8,105 nucleotides of DNA, from assembly GCA_030745955.1 (NCBI GenBank), contig JASLNQ010000088.1:1-8105 (forward strand), written 5' to 3'. This stretch comes from Dehalococcoidia bacterium (GTDB taxonomy: Bacteria; Chloroflexota; Dehalococcoidia; UBA1151; UBA1328). A program made the translations under genes and the position numbers. Below are positions 1 to 5,800 of the stretch, one piece after another. The notes below the pieces were generated by a model. The model did not search any database. It saw only the letters and a list, made by a program, of their open reading frames with translations, and was not told the origin of the DNA. Each line of letters opens with the position of its first letter. Positions within the stretch are counted from its first letter, which is position 1.

Positions 1-547
1 CGAGGATCTCGATCAGCTCGTGCAGTCGCGACGTATCAGTGCCGTCGTGGTTGCCTGCCCTGAACACCAAGTGGCCATGATCGCGCCGCCGGGTGTCGCC
101 GGGCCGCTCGACTTTTCCGGCTTCCCACAGTGCAACCGAGATGCTCGACATAATCAGTCCGACTGCCCGCTCGGCGCCGACAGCTGCCGCCATCGCGGGG
201 TCGGTCCAGGTGTTCTGTGACGAGACGATGTATCCGTCGGATTTGACGAACTTGTCGATGAATGTCGCCGCCCAGGACGTGTCGTACGCCTTCATCGCGA
301 CGAAGCCGAGATCGAACTGTTCACCACGGGCCAGGTACTCGTTTTCGTGGAGGTGGTACATCGTCGGATGTGCGGTGAACGGGTCGTGCGGTCCTACGAC
401 CTGCAGGCCGTTCGCACGGACCGTCTCGACCTGCTCTGCCCAGCTGTCGACGATCGCGACATCGTGCCCGGAGTGCGATAGCCAGCCGCCAATATACGAG
501 CCGACCGCACCGGCCCCGATCAGGATTATTCGCTTGTTTCCAGGCAT
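1..547 (-). CDS. Ketopantoate reductase (PanE/ApbA)-like NAD(P)-binding protein, C-terminus cut by window edge
   Basis: This frame opens at an ATG (547-545) and stays open for 182 codons to the left edge, so only the N-terminal half is visible. The start gives MPGNKRIILIGAGAVGSYIGG, a Rossmann fold with the dinucleotide motif GAGAVG at residues 11-16. Later landmarks fit the 2-dehydropantoate 2-reductase family: VAMKAYDT (83-90) corresponds to the usual VKAYDT, SQNT (110-113) to the usual QNG, and VGAERAVG (123-130) to the VGAERVxG stretch. The family reduces 2-keto acids such as ketopantoate with NADPH in the cytoplasm. The catalytic lysine and C-terminal helical domain lie outside the window. 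It starts 94 bases after the preceding dehydratase gene on the same strand and is probably co-transcribed with it. That context suggests a catabolic 2-keto/2-hydroxy acid reductase more than coenzyme A biosynthesis, which is inference. The ribosome site is weak (AAAGAGA, about 8 bases upstream) and sits in an AT-rich leader. Confidence 0.85.
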   Translation of the reverse strand, partial: MPGNKRIILIGAGAVGSYIGGWLSHSGHDVAIVDSWAEQVETVRANGLQVVGPHDPFTAHPTMYHLHENEYLARGEQFDLGFVAMKAYDTSWAATFIDKFVKSDGYIVSSQNTWTDPAMAAAVGAERAVGLIMSSISVALWEAGKVERPGDTRRRDHGHLVFRAGNHDGTDTSRLHELIEIL

Positions 548-641
548 ATATTATTTCTCTTTGAGCTTGTTGCGGTTCGTAAACTGGTTTGCGGTTGGTG
601 TTGACGCCCCCCGAACGGGTTGTTTCCCGAGTCGGCTGCGG

Positions 642-1901
642 TCAGTCGTAATAGACGGCTTCCGATCCGGCTTTCCTTCTCGCAGTGCTGTCGAGAAATT
701 CGTCCTGAATCTCGGGCGGCGGATAGGTGTACCGCTGCCTGGACATCAGCCACGGCTCGGCCCGTTCGTTGCTGGTGCGCACGGTCGCGTCCTTCCGATC
801 CCTGATCGATGCCTTGAGCCGCGTGCCCAGTCCGGGCTCGGTCGGCGCCATGAGGAACCCATCTTCCACGACGAAATCGGGTTCGATGAAGTCCCGGTAC
901 CAGCCACGGTGCATCGCCCTGTTGTACTCCATGATCATCACGTTTGGGGTGGCCATCGCGATGTGGGCGCAGGCGAGCATGTTCACCGGCCCTACGCAGT
1001 CGTGCGGTGCGATCGGGAGCTGGTGGGCCGACGCGAGGATGGCGATCTTCTTGACCTCGGAGATACCGCCGGTCCAGGTGAGGTCGGGCATCGTGATTCT
1101 TGCAGCCGAAGATTCGATGAAGCGCCGGTGCTGGTAGCGGGTCATCAGGCGCTCGGCGGCTGCAATGGGCGTGGATGTTGCCGCCTGGAGCCGGACGTGG
1201 GCCTCTTCGTTAAGCGGTGAGATCAGCTCCTCGTGCCACATCGGGCGCAGCGGTTCCATTTCGCAGACGATCCTGATGGCATTTGGGAGGTTCCACTTGG
1301 CATGAGCGTCGTTTGCAACCTCGATCTCCAAGCCCAGTCTGTCGCGGATCTCCCGCAGCGGACGCAGGGCCCAGTCGAGGTCGTCGGCGAACAGGAGTTG
1401 ACCATCGGACTCCCGGGCGATGAAATCGGTCGGCGACATCTTCATCCCGGTGATGCCCTCGTCGAGGAGGCTCTTCGCCACTCCGACGGGATCGGTCCAC
1501 ACATCGTAGCCATCGGTGATGTCACCGAAAACCCCCAGTGTGTTGTACACCTTGATCCGGTGCCGCGTCCCACCTCCGATTATCTCGAAAATGGGCATCT
1601 GGAGCGCCTGCCCCTTGATATCCCAGAGGGCCACGTCGATGGCAGATATCGCGCGCAACTCCGCACCACCGTAGCCGGCGTGGTCGGAGAGCCTGAACAT
1701 TGTCTGCCAGTGCCGTTCGATCTCAGACGGGTCACGGCCGACAAGGAGGGGTCCAAAGTGGTCGTGGACGGCCGCTTCGACGGTCGATGCGGCGTACCAG
1801 GTCTCACCAAGGCCAACGAGGCCGGTGTCGGTGTGGACCTGCACGAAGATCAGGTCGGGAAACTGACCAATCCTGATGGTTTCGATCCTGGAGATGATCA
1901 T
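642..1901 (-). CDS. Mandelate racemase/muconate lactonizing enzyme family protein (sugar-acid dehydratase-like), second paralogue
   Basis: A 419-residue member of the mandelate-racemase subgroup of the enolase superfamily. These enzymes remove the alpha-proton of a carboxylate bound to Mg2+, and many are acid-sugar dehydratases. The N-terminal capping domain covers about residues 1-125 and the barrel follows. Candidate metal ligands are D198 (in NDAHAKW), E224 (WHEEL) and E250 (AAERL). The acid/base residues would be H200 on one face and the D273 (MPDLTWTGG) / H300 (APHD) dyad on the other, with E325 (MIMEY) at the last strand. This arrangement resembles D-galactonate dehydratase. The frame is open much further upstream, but the ATG at 1901 is chosen because it aligns with the start of the paralogue, has a GAGGGA ribosome site 6 bases upstream, and overlaps the upstream stop as TGATG, which implies translational coupling. 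The C-terminal 50 residues are unlike the paralogue's. The substrate is unknown. Confidence 0.9.
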   Translation of the reverse strand: MIISRIETIRIGQFPDLIFVQVHTDTGLVGLGETWYAASTVEAAVHDHFGPLLVGRDPSEIERHWQTMFRLSDHAGYGGAELRAISAIDVALWDIKGQALQMPIFEIIGGGTRHRIKVYNTLGVFGDITDGYDVWTDPVGVAKSLLDEGITGMKMSPTDFIARESDGQLLFADDLDWALRPLREIRDRLGLEIEVANDAHAKWNLPNAIRIVCEMEPLRPMWHEELISPLNEEAHVRLQAATSTPIAAAERLMTRYQHRRFIESSAARITMPDLTWTGGISEVKKIAILASAHQLPIAPHDCVGPVNMLACAHIAMATPNVMIMEYNRAMHRGWYRDFIEPDFVVEDGFLMAPTEPGLGTRLKASIRDRKDATVRTSNERAEPWLMSRQRYTYPPPEIQDEFLDSTARRKAGSEAVYYD

Positions 1902-3241
1902 CAGGCGTCCCTCTCCCGGTCGTCCGCGCTGTCTCCGTCGTTTTGGTACCAGGTGGCAATGCCACCGCCGGGACCGCCTGTCGGGGCGTCGCCCGTTCCG
2001 GCCACGGGTCGGTCGACAGAAGAAGAGCCGAGCGACCGGAACTCCCTGATCTCCTCCATATCCGCCCACATCTTCTCCGAGAAATTGTCGCCACCAGCCC
2101 AGCCTTCGTCGTTCATGCCGGGGATCGCCACCGATTCGTCGGTGACGCGCGTTTCGCAGTCGGGCCGTTCCAGTACCTCGGGCCGTAGCCGTGTGCCAAT
2201 TCCAGGTTCCTGGGGTGCAGAGAGCCACCCGTGTTCGATTGGTGGGAGTGGATCGACGATGTCGCCGTACCAGCCGTACAGGTAGGGCCTGACGTGTTCC
2301 ATGATCATTGCGTTCGGTGAGTTCATGCAGATGTGCGCACAGGCGAAGATGTTGACCGGCCCGGTGGCGTCGTGCGGGGCGACCGGCACCTGGTGGGCCG
2401 AGGCCATGACGGCAATGCGGTGTGTTTCGCTGATGCCACCTGTCCAGATAAGGTCGGGCATCACGATTTGTGCTGCACCGTTCTCGATGAATTCACGGAG
2501 TTGCCAGCGGGTCAGCAGCCGTTCCGAGATGCAGACCGGTGTGCTCGTGGCTTCCTGCAGTTGACGCAGGGCATCCGGGTTCAGGAGTGGCATCAGGTCT
2601 TCCTGCCACATGATGTCGAGGGATTCCATCTCTTTCGCGATCTGGATAGCCACCGGCAGCGCCCATTTGCCATGACCGTCGTTGGCGATCTTGATGTCAC
2701 CCCCGACGGCGTCGCGGACGTCGCGGAAGGGCTTCAGGCCGCGGTCGAGGTCTTTCGGGGCCAGGTACTGCCCTTCTGATGGCGTGGCGACGGGGATTGT
2801 AGGACCCATCTTCATGGCGATGAGGCCGTCGTCGATAAGCTCGCGGGCGAGTTCACCGCAGCCCTCGAACGGAGCACCGGTGGCGTAGACACGGATTTTC
2901 TTGCGGACTGCACCGCCCAGGAGTTCATAAACCGGTACTCCGGCGGCCTGACCCTTGATGTCCCAGAGGGCCATATCGATAGCCGAGATTGCCCGCAACT
3001 CGGCGCCACCGTAACCGGCGTGGTCGGAGAGCCTGAACATGTTCAGCCAGTGCCGTTCGATTGCGAACGGGTCACGACCGACGATCAGCGGTGCGAAGTG
3101 GTCGTGGACCGCCGATTCAACCGTTTTCGAGGCGTACCAGGTCTCGCCAAGACCGATGAGTCCGGTGTCGGTGTGGACCCTGAGCCAGATGGCATCGGCG
3201 GGATCGCTGACGCGGACGGTCTCGATGTGTTTGATGCGCAC
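1901..3241 (-). CDS. Mandelate racemase/muconate lactonizing enzyme family protein (sugar-acid dehydratase-like), first paralogue with acidic Gly-rich tail
   Basis: A 446-residue enolase-superfamily enzyme, the first gene of the minus-strand set. The GTG at 3241 is chosen as start because the resulting MRIKHIETVR aligns with MIISRIETIR of the neighbouring paralogue; a GAGG sequence lies a rather long 12 bases upstream. The capping domain is roughly residues 1-120. Catalytic positions visible in the barrel are D188 and H190 (NDGHGKW), E214 (WQEDL), E240 (ISERL), D263 (MPDLIWTGG), H290 (APHD) and E315 (MIMEH). All the residues expected of a galactonate-dehydratase-like member are therefore present, and the enzyme should be active. 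Past about residue 355 it diverges from the paralogue. Residues 405-446 form a low-complexity tail rich in Gly, Ser and Asp, probably disordered. Its stop TGA shares a base with the next ATG. The likely role is dehydration of a sugar acid or similar hydroxy acid; the exact substrate cannot be read from the sequence. Confidence 0.9.
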   Translation of the reverse strand: MRIKHIETVRVSDPADAIWLRVHTDTGLIGLGETWYASKTVESAVHDHFAPLIVGRDPFAIERHWLNMFRLSDHAGYGGAELRAISAIDMALWDIKGQAAGVPVYELLGGAVRKKIRVYATGAPFEGCGELARELIDDGLIAMKMGPTIPVATPSEGQYLAPKDLDRGLKPFRDVRDAVGGDIKIANDGHGKWALPVAIQIAKEMESLDIMWQEDLMPLLNPDALRQLQEATSTPVCISERLLTRWQLREFIENGAAQIVMPDLIWTGGISETHRIAVMASAHQVPVAPHDATGPVNIFACAHICMNSPNAMIMEHVRPYLYGWYGDIVDPLPPIEHGWLSAPQEPGIGTRLRPEVLERPDCETRVTDESVAIPGMNDEGWAGGDNFSEKMWADMEEIREFRSLGSSSVDRPVAGTGDAPTGGPGGGIATWYQNDGDSADDRERDA

Positions 3242-3392
3242 GTTTGAATATCGCCTCGTGAACAGGATGTTTTACTGGCAAAACGGGGGCAGATGAAGGC
3301 GGAGTATACGCCGTGGCGGGGTTAGAATCCCGGTCGTCATTCCGGCCCGGATTATCCTGTCCGGTATCTTCACGCACAGCAAGGGGTGCAAT
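3242..3392. promoter_or_regulatory. Divergent intergenic region between dehydratase and dehydrogenase genes
   Basis: This gap of 151 bases must hold the promoters for both divergent transcription units. It contains an imperfect dyad, GTTTTACTGGCAAAAC (3269-3284), with perfect 5-base arms. This lies 28-43 bases before the GTG start of the dehydratase gene, where an operator could sit. It also contains a hairpin-capable GGCG/CGCC pair with a 7-base loop centred on GTATAC (3298-3312). TAGAAT at 3323-3328 is a one-mismatch match to a -10 box for the plus-strand gene, but no acceptable -35 box lies at the right distance. No promoter can be assigned firmly. Confidence 0.4.
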
Positions 3393-3395
3393 TTG
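3381..3395 (+). promoter_or_regulatory. Shine-Dalgarno sequence supporting the TTG start of the dehydrogenase
   Basis: AAGGGG at 3381-3386 lies 6 bases before TTG at 3393-3395. No ATG or GTG in this frame offers the full N-terminal MDR strand, which begins RAARVVARRKIEFLDIPEP. The ribosome site therefore decides in favour of a TTG start. Confidence 0.7.
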
Positions 3396-4358
3396 AGAGC
3401 AGCCAGGGTCGTTGCCCGTCGAAAGATCGAATTCCTCGATATACCGGAGCCGGGACCACTCGAAGAAGGCGAGGTACAGATTAAACTCGAAGCGCTCTCC
3501 GTGTGCGGGAGCGACATCTATCTCGAGTACGACGCAGAGCTGCCGGAGGAGGACTACCCGTTCGTTCCCGGGGCGCCGATGCACGAGTGTGCCGGGACGG
3601 TGGTTGAAAGCCGTGACCCCGATTACCCGGAGGGTCAGCGGGTGATCGTGATCCCGCGCGACGTCGCTGGCATGCGGGAGCAGGTTGTGCAGACGACCGA
3701 CCGCCTGATCAAGTTGCCCGACTGGGGCGACCTTACCGACTGGGTGATGTGCCAGCATTCGGGTACGGCACTTTTCTCGGCCAGGCGCTGGGGCAATCCG
3801 ATGGCACGGAAGATCGCCGTTATCGGGCAGGGCGGAATCGGCCTTACATTCACGATGATCGCCGAGCGGCAAGGTGCGCAGCAGGTCGTTGGGATCGACC
3901 TCGAAGAGTACAGGTGCCGTAAGGCGATGGAGTTGGGCGCTACCCACACGATCAACGCCTCGAACGAAAATGTGATCGAGGCGGCAACAGAGATCACCGG
4001 CGGTGGCCTGTTCGATGTCGTGGTCGATGCCAGCGGAAACCCGGAGGGACTCAACCTTGCGGTCGACCTGGTGAGGAGCCAGGGTCAGATCGTCTCATTC
4101 AGCCTTGTCGATCCGCCGTCTGTGACGTTCGATCACCGGAAGTGGATGGGCAAGAACCTCCAGCTGAACACGACGGTGATCGCGGGGACAGGCGAGCCGG
4201 TGCAGGAGATCCGCGACATCGTTGCGCTGAAGGAACGGGGCTGGATCGACCCCGGTGTGCTGAAGACACACGAAGTGAAGTTCGAGGACGCGCAGGAGGC
4301 GTTTGAGATGTACCGGCTGCGGCAGGACGAAGTGATCAAGATCGCTATGTCTTTCTAG
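3393..4358 (+). CDS. Zinc-type medium-chain alcohol dehydrogenase (MDR family) lacking the structural-zinc lobe
   Basis: A 321-residue medium-chain dehydrogenase/reductase that should oxidise an alcohol or polyol with NAD in the cytoplasm. The N-terminal GroES-like domain carries the catalytic-zinc signatures VCGSD (C38) and MHECAG (H64, E65). The Rossmann domain has GQGGIG at 145-150 followed by an acidic residue at the end of the next strand (D169 in GIDLEEY), which favours NAD over NADP. Relatives such as threonine or sorbitol dehydrogenase are usually about 340-350 residues and carry a four-cysteine structural-zinc loop after the GDRV-type strand. Here GQRVIVIPRDVAG runs straight on with no cysteines, so that lobe is missing. 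The gene is read divergently from the two dehydratases and lies 86 bases before the peroxiredoxin. It may oxidise a hydroxyl on the dehydratase product or substrate, which is inference. The family assignment is firm and the substrate unknown. Confidence 0.9.
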   Translation: MRAARVVARRKIEFLDIPEPGPLEEGEVQIKLEALSVCGSDIYLEYDAELPEEDYPFVPGAPMHECAGTVVESRDPDYPEGQRVIVIPRDVAGMREQVVQTTDRLIKLPDWGDLTDWVMCQHSGTALFSARRWGNPMARKIAVIGQGGIGLTFTMIAERQGAQQVVGIDLEEYRCRKAMELGATHTINASNENVIEAATEITGGGLFDVVVDASGNPEGLNLAVDLVRSQGQIVSFSLVDPPSVTFDHRKWMGKNLQLNTTVIAGTGEPVQEIRDIVALKERGWIDPGVLKTHEVKFEDAQEAFEMYRLRQDEVIKIAMSF

Positions 4359-4432
4359 CCTGAGCACTGGCATAATCTTTCGGGCACATTACGCGCGTTC
4401 GCGCCATTCTGACTACGGGTCCGCATCAGATC

Positions 4433-4438
4433 AGGAGA
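4433..4438 (+). promoter_or_regulatory. Strong ribosome binding site of the peroxiredoxin gene
   Basis: AGGAGA lies 6 bases before the ATG at 4445. It is the closest match to the Shine-Dalgarno consensus in the window, which fits a well-translated housekeeping-type antioxidant protein. The 86-base gap before it includes CATAAT (4371-4376), a possible -10 box without a convincing -35, so read-through from the dehydrogenase is also possible. Confidence 0.7.
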
Positions 4439-4444
4439 ATAAAT

Positions 4445-4918
4445 ATGTCTGCCGATGTGGGTGCCAGGGCACCCGGTTTCAACTTGCTCGACAGTGATGG
4501 GAACGAGTTCGCCCTGGACAGCCTGAGCGGCAAACGGGTGGTGATTGCCTTCTTTCCGGCGGCGTTCAGCGGTGTTTGCGCCGAAGAGCTGTGCACCTTC
4601 CGCGATGCACTCGCCGACTACTCCGCCATCGACGCCGAGGTGGTGGGAATTTCCGTTGACGGGCGGTTTGCGAACGGCGCTTTCAAGTCGGCAAACAATA
4701 TCAACTTCCCGATCCTGAGCGATTACAGGCAGACGACGATCGCCGATTACGACGTGGTGTGGCCCGATTTCGCCGGGATGGAGGGCTACAACGCCGCCCG
4801 GCGTTCGGTGTTTGTCATCGGGAGCGACGGCAACATTGCCTGGAAGTGGCTATCGAACGTGCCTTCCGACCTTCCTCCGTTTGACGAGGTGAAGGCGCAG
4901 GTCGACGCACTCGGCTAG
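4445..4918 (+). CDS. Peroxiredoxin, AhpC/TSA family (BCP/AhpE-like)
   Basis: A 157-residue thioredoxin-fold peroxidase that reduces hydrogen peroxide and organic hydroperoxides in the cytoplasm; there is no signal peptide. The active-site signature is PAAFSGVCAEELC, residues 38-50. It contains the conserved Pro38, Ser42 (in the Thr/Ser position) and peroxidatic Cys45. A second cysteine, Cys50, has the C-X4-C spacing of the Cys45/Cys50 pair in E. coli BCP, so an atypical two-cysteine mechanism is possible. The FFPAAFSGVC context is nearer the AhpE-type branch. The conserved arginine is probably in NAARRSVFVI (R118 or R119). The length is normal for the family and the start is fixed by AGGAGA. 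It sits downstream of the dehydrogenase in the same direction and is followed by a candidate terminator. Its presence beside oxidoreductases suggests peroxide protection, though such genes often stand alone. Confidence 0.93.
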   Translation: MSADVGARAPGFNLLDSDGNEFALDSLSGKRVVIAFFPAAFSGVCAEELCTFRDALADYSAIDAEVVGISVDGRFANGAFKSANNINFPILSDYRQTTIADYDVVWPDFAGMEGYNAARRSVFVIGSDGNIAWKWLSNVPSDLPPFDEVKAQVDALG

Positions 4919-4939
4919 CCCTTTCGCACTGAGTCATTC

Positions 4940-4970
4940 ACAAGCCCCGGCGCAGGTCGGAGCTTGTTTG
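4940..4970 (+). terminator. Candidate intrinsic terminator after the peroxiredoxin gene
   Basis: ACAAGC (4940-4945) pairs perfectly with GCTTGT (4962-4967). After a single C-A mismatch the stem continues as CCG (4947-4949) with CGG (4958-4960), leaving an 8-base loop. The stem begins 21 bases after the stop codon. The 3' side is T-rich (TTGTTTGG) but lacks an uninterrupted T tract, so termination strength is uncertain. Confidence 0.5.
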
Positions 4971-4992
4971 GTATGGCATACCGGTGCATGAT
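4964..4992 (+). promoter_or_regulatory. Candidate promoter with operator-like dyad before the metallohydrolase gene
   Basis: GGTATGGCATACC (4970-4982) is a perfect 6-base inverted repeat around one central base. It lies exactly between TTGTTT (4964-4969) and CATGAT (4987-4992), which would be weak -35 and -10 boxes 17 bases apart. A repressor bound there would block the promoter. The box matches are poor (3/6 and 4/6), so this is a suggestion only. The start codon at 5036 is 43 bases further on. Confidence 0.3.
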
Positions 4993-5035
4993 TTGCCGAA
5001 CCGATCACTAACTCTCCCGCACCGGAATATTCCAA

Positions 5036-5800
5036 ATGCCGAAATTCGCGTCCATTTCCCTCGATTCCGTAGCCAATTCGTCCAGCTCGGACCCGCAACC
5101 CTGGGGAGCAAAGACCGCCGGGGCTGTGAACACACTTCCGACCGGGTCCCAGGTGTTCTGGGGGGTTCCGTTCGAGTTCGCCGGTGGTGGTGACGCAGGC
5201 AGCGTGAACGATCTGCTCGTGCTGGCCGGTGAACCTGGCGTTGAGATTGCCGTTGGGGCAGCCGGTTCCCATCTCGTGTTCGCCCACTTCTGCGATGAGA
5301 GGGCATCGACGACGGTCGCGGGCCAGTCGGCCGACTACCTGAACCCGGTGATCACAGCCCCGGGTGAGCACCTGGTCGACTATGTGATTGTGTTCGAGGA
5401 CGATTCCGAGCACCGCCAGCGGATACGGCGCCGGTTTGAGATTAACCAGGTCCTGAGCCGCATGCAGAGCGGGTTCTCCTCACGCCAGCACCAGGGCCTG
5501 TCGTCCATGTCGTTCCGCGGGCCCTACCCTGATAACGCATGGGGCAGGTGGCAGACCGGCGTGATGGTCGGTGATCCACCAGATTCTGGGCGTACGGCGG
5601 CGAGGGATGACCGGGGGGTCGGTCGAACCCGGCGGGATCGTGGACGATTTACGCACTGGAACTACCTGATTCTTCCAGGAAGGTCACGAGCGTGCGGATC
5701 GAGGCTACCGGGGCCACTGCGATCGCTATCGGGGCGATTACGGTTTTCGACGGGCAGGAAAATCCGTTGCGCCACCTGCCGCTTGAAACGATCGAGCTGA
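5036..5800 (+). CDS. N-terminal fragment of the interrupted CehA/McbA-type metallohydrolase
   Basis: This frame opens at an ATG at 5036, with only a weak GGAA sequence upstream. Up to about residue 182 it reads like a real protein: a hydrophilic start, PQPWGAKTAGAVNTLPTGSQ (20-39), FWGVPFEF (41-48), and the beta-rich runs HLVFAHFCDE (79-88) and HLVDYVIVFEDDSEHRQRIRRRFEI (112-136). Such segments resemble the N-terminal beta-sandwich found ahead of the metal-binding domain in large CehA-like proteins; this comparison is from memory of the family. Beyond about position 5577 the frame becomes Arg/Gly/Ser-rich and improbable. The sensible reading passes to the frame that ends at 7605, so the last 70 or so residues to the stop at 5800 are probably an artefact of the frame break. 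It has no signal peptide. It should be read with the next entry as one gene. Confidence 0.6.
   Translation: MPKFASISLDSVANSSSSDPQPWGAKTAGAVNTLPTGSQVFWGVPFEFAGGGDAGSVNDLLVLAGEPGVEIAVGAAGSHLVFAHFCDERASTTVAGQSADYLNPVITAPGEHLVDYVIVFEDDSEHRQRIRRRFEINQVLSRMQSGFSSRQHQGLSSMSFRGPYPDNAWGRWQTGVMVGDPPDSGRTAARDDRGVGRTRRDRGRFTHWNYLILPGRSRACGSRLPGPLRSLSGRLRFSTGRKIRCATCRLKRSS
5576..5625 (+). other. Frame break within the metallohydrolase gene
   Basis: Coding character leaves the frame of the 5036 start and resumes one base back in the frame that ends at 7605. The resumed frame is closed by TGA at 5608-5610, and from 5611 it reads sensibly: RSNPAGSWTIYALELPD, ahead of the GTG at 5692. One reading places a single lost G in the G6 run at 5613-5618, which would rejoin the two parts into about 856 residues. 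Another reading puts the slip near 5579-5581, giving RFWAYGGEG and then an in-frame TGA. The sequence alone cannot choose between mutation, sequencing error and programmed slippage. Confidence 0.7.

Noticed and set aside
570..596. Direct repeat TTGCGGTT (570-577 and 589-596)
   Set aside because: Two 8-base copies 11 bases apart are within chance expectation and no further copies are seen.
610..619. CCCGAACGGG dyad between the second dehydratase and the PanE-like gene as a terminator
   Set aside because: The stem is only 3-4 base pairs with a very tight loop and no T run, and the downstream gene is on the same strand.
93..1220. Long plus-strand open frame of about 375 codons opposite the PanE-like and dehydratase genes
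   Set aside because: Its product is Arg/Pro/Cys-rich with no recognisable motif, and it runs antisense to two genes whose minus-strand products match families well.
642..2228. Longer 528-residue version of the second dehydratase starting at 2228
   Set aside because: The extra N-terminal stretch overlaps the first dehydratase out of frame and is Arg-rich; the ATG at 1901 aligns with the paralogue's start and has a ribosome site.
1233..2285. Plus-strand open frame of about 350 codons opposite the two dehydratases
   Set aside because: It is the reverse-complement shadow of strongly coding GC-rich sequence, with no family features and no ribosome site.
3298..3340. tRNA-like arrangement: hairpin with 7-base loop followed by a T-arm-like segment (GGTTAGAATCC)
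   Set aside because: The anticodon-loop position 33 is not T, the T-stem has a mismatch, and no D-arm or matching 7-base acceptor strand is found.
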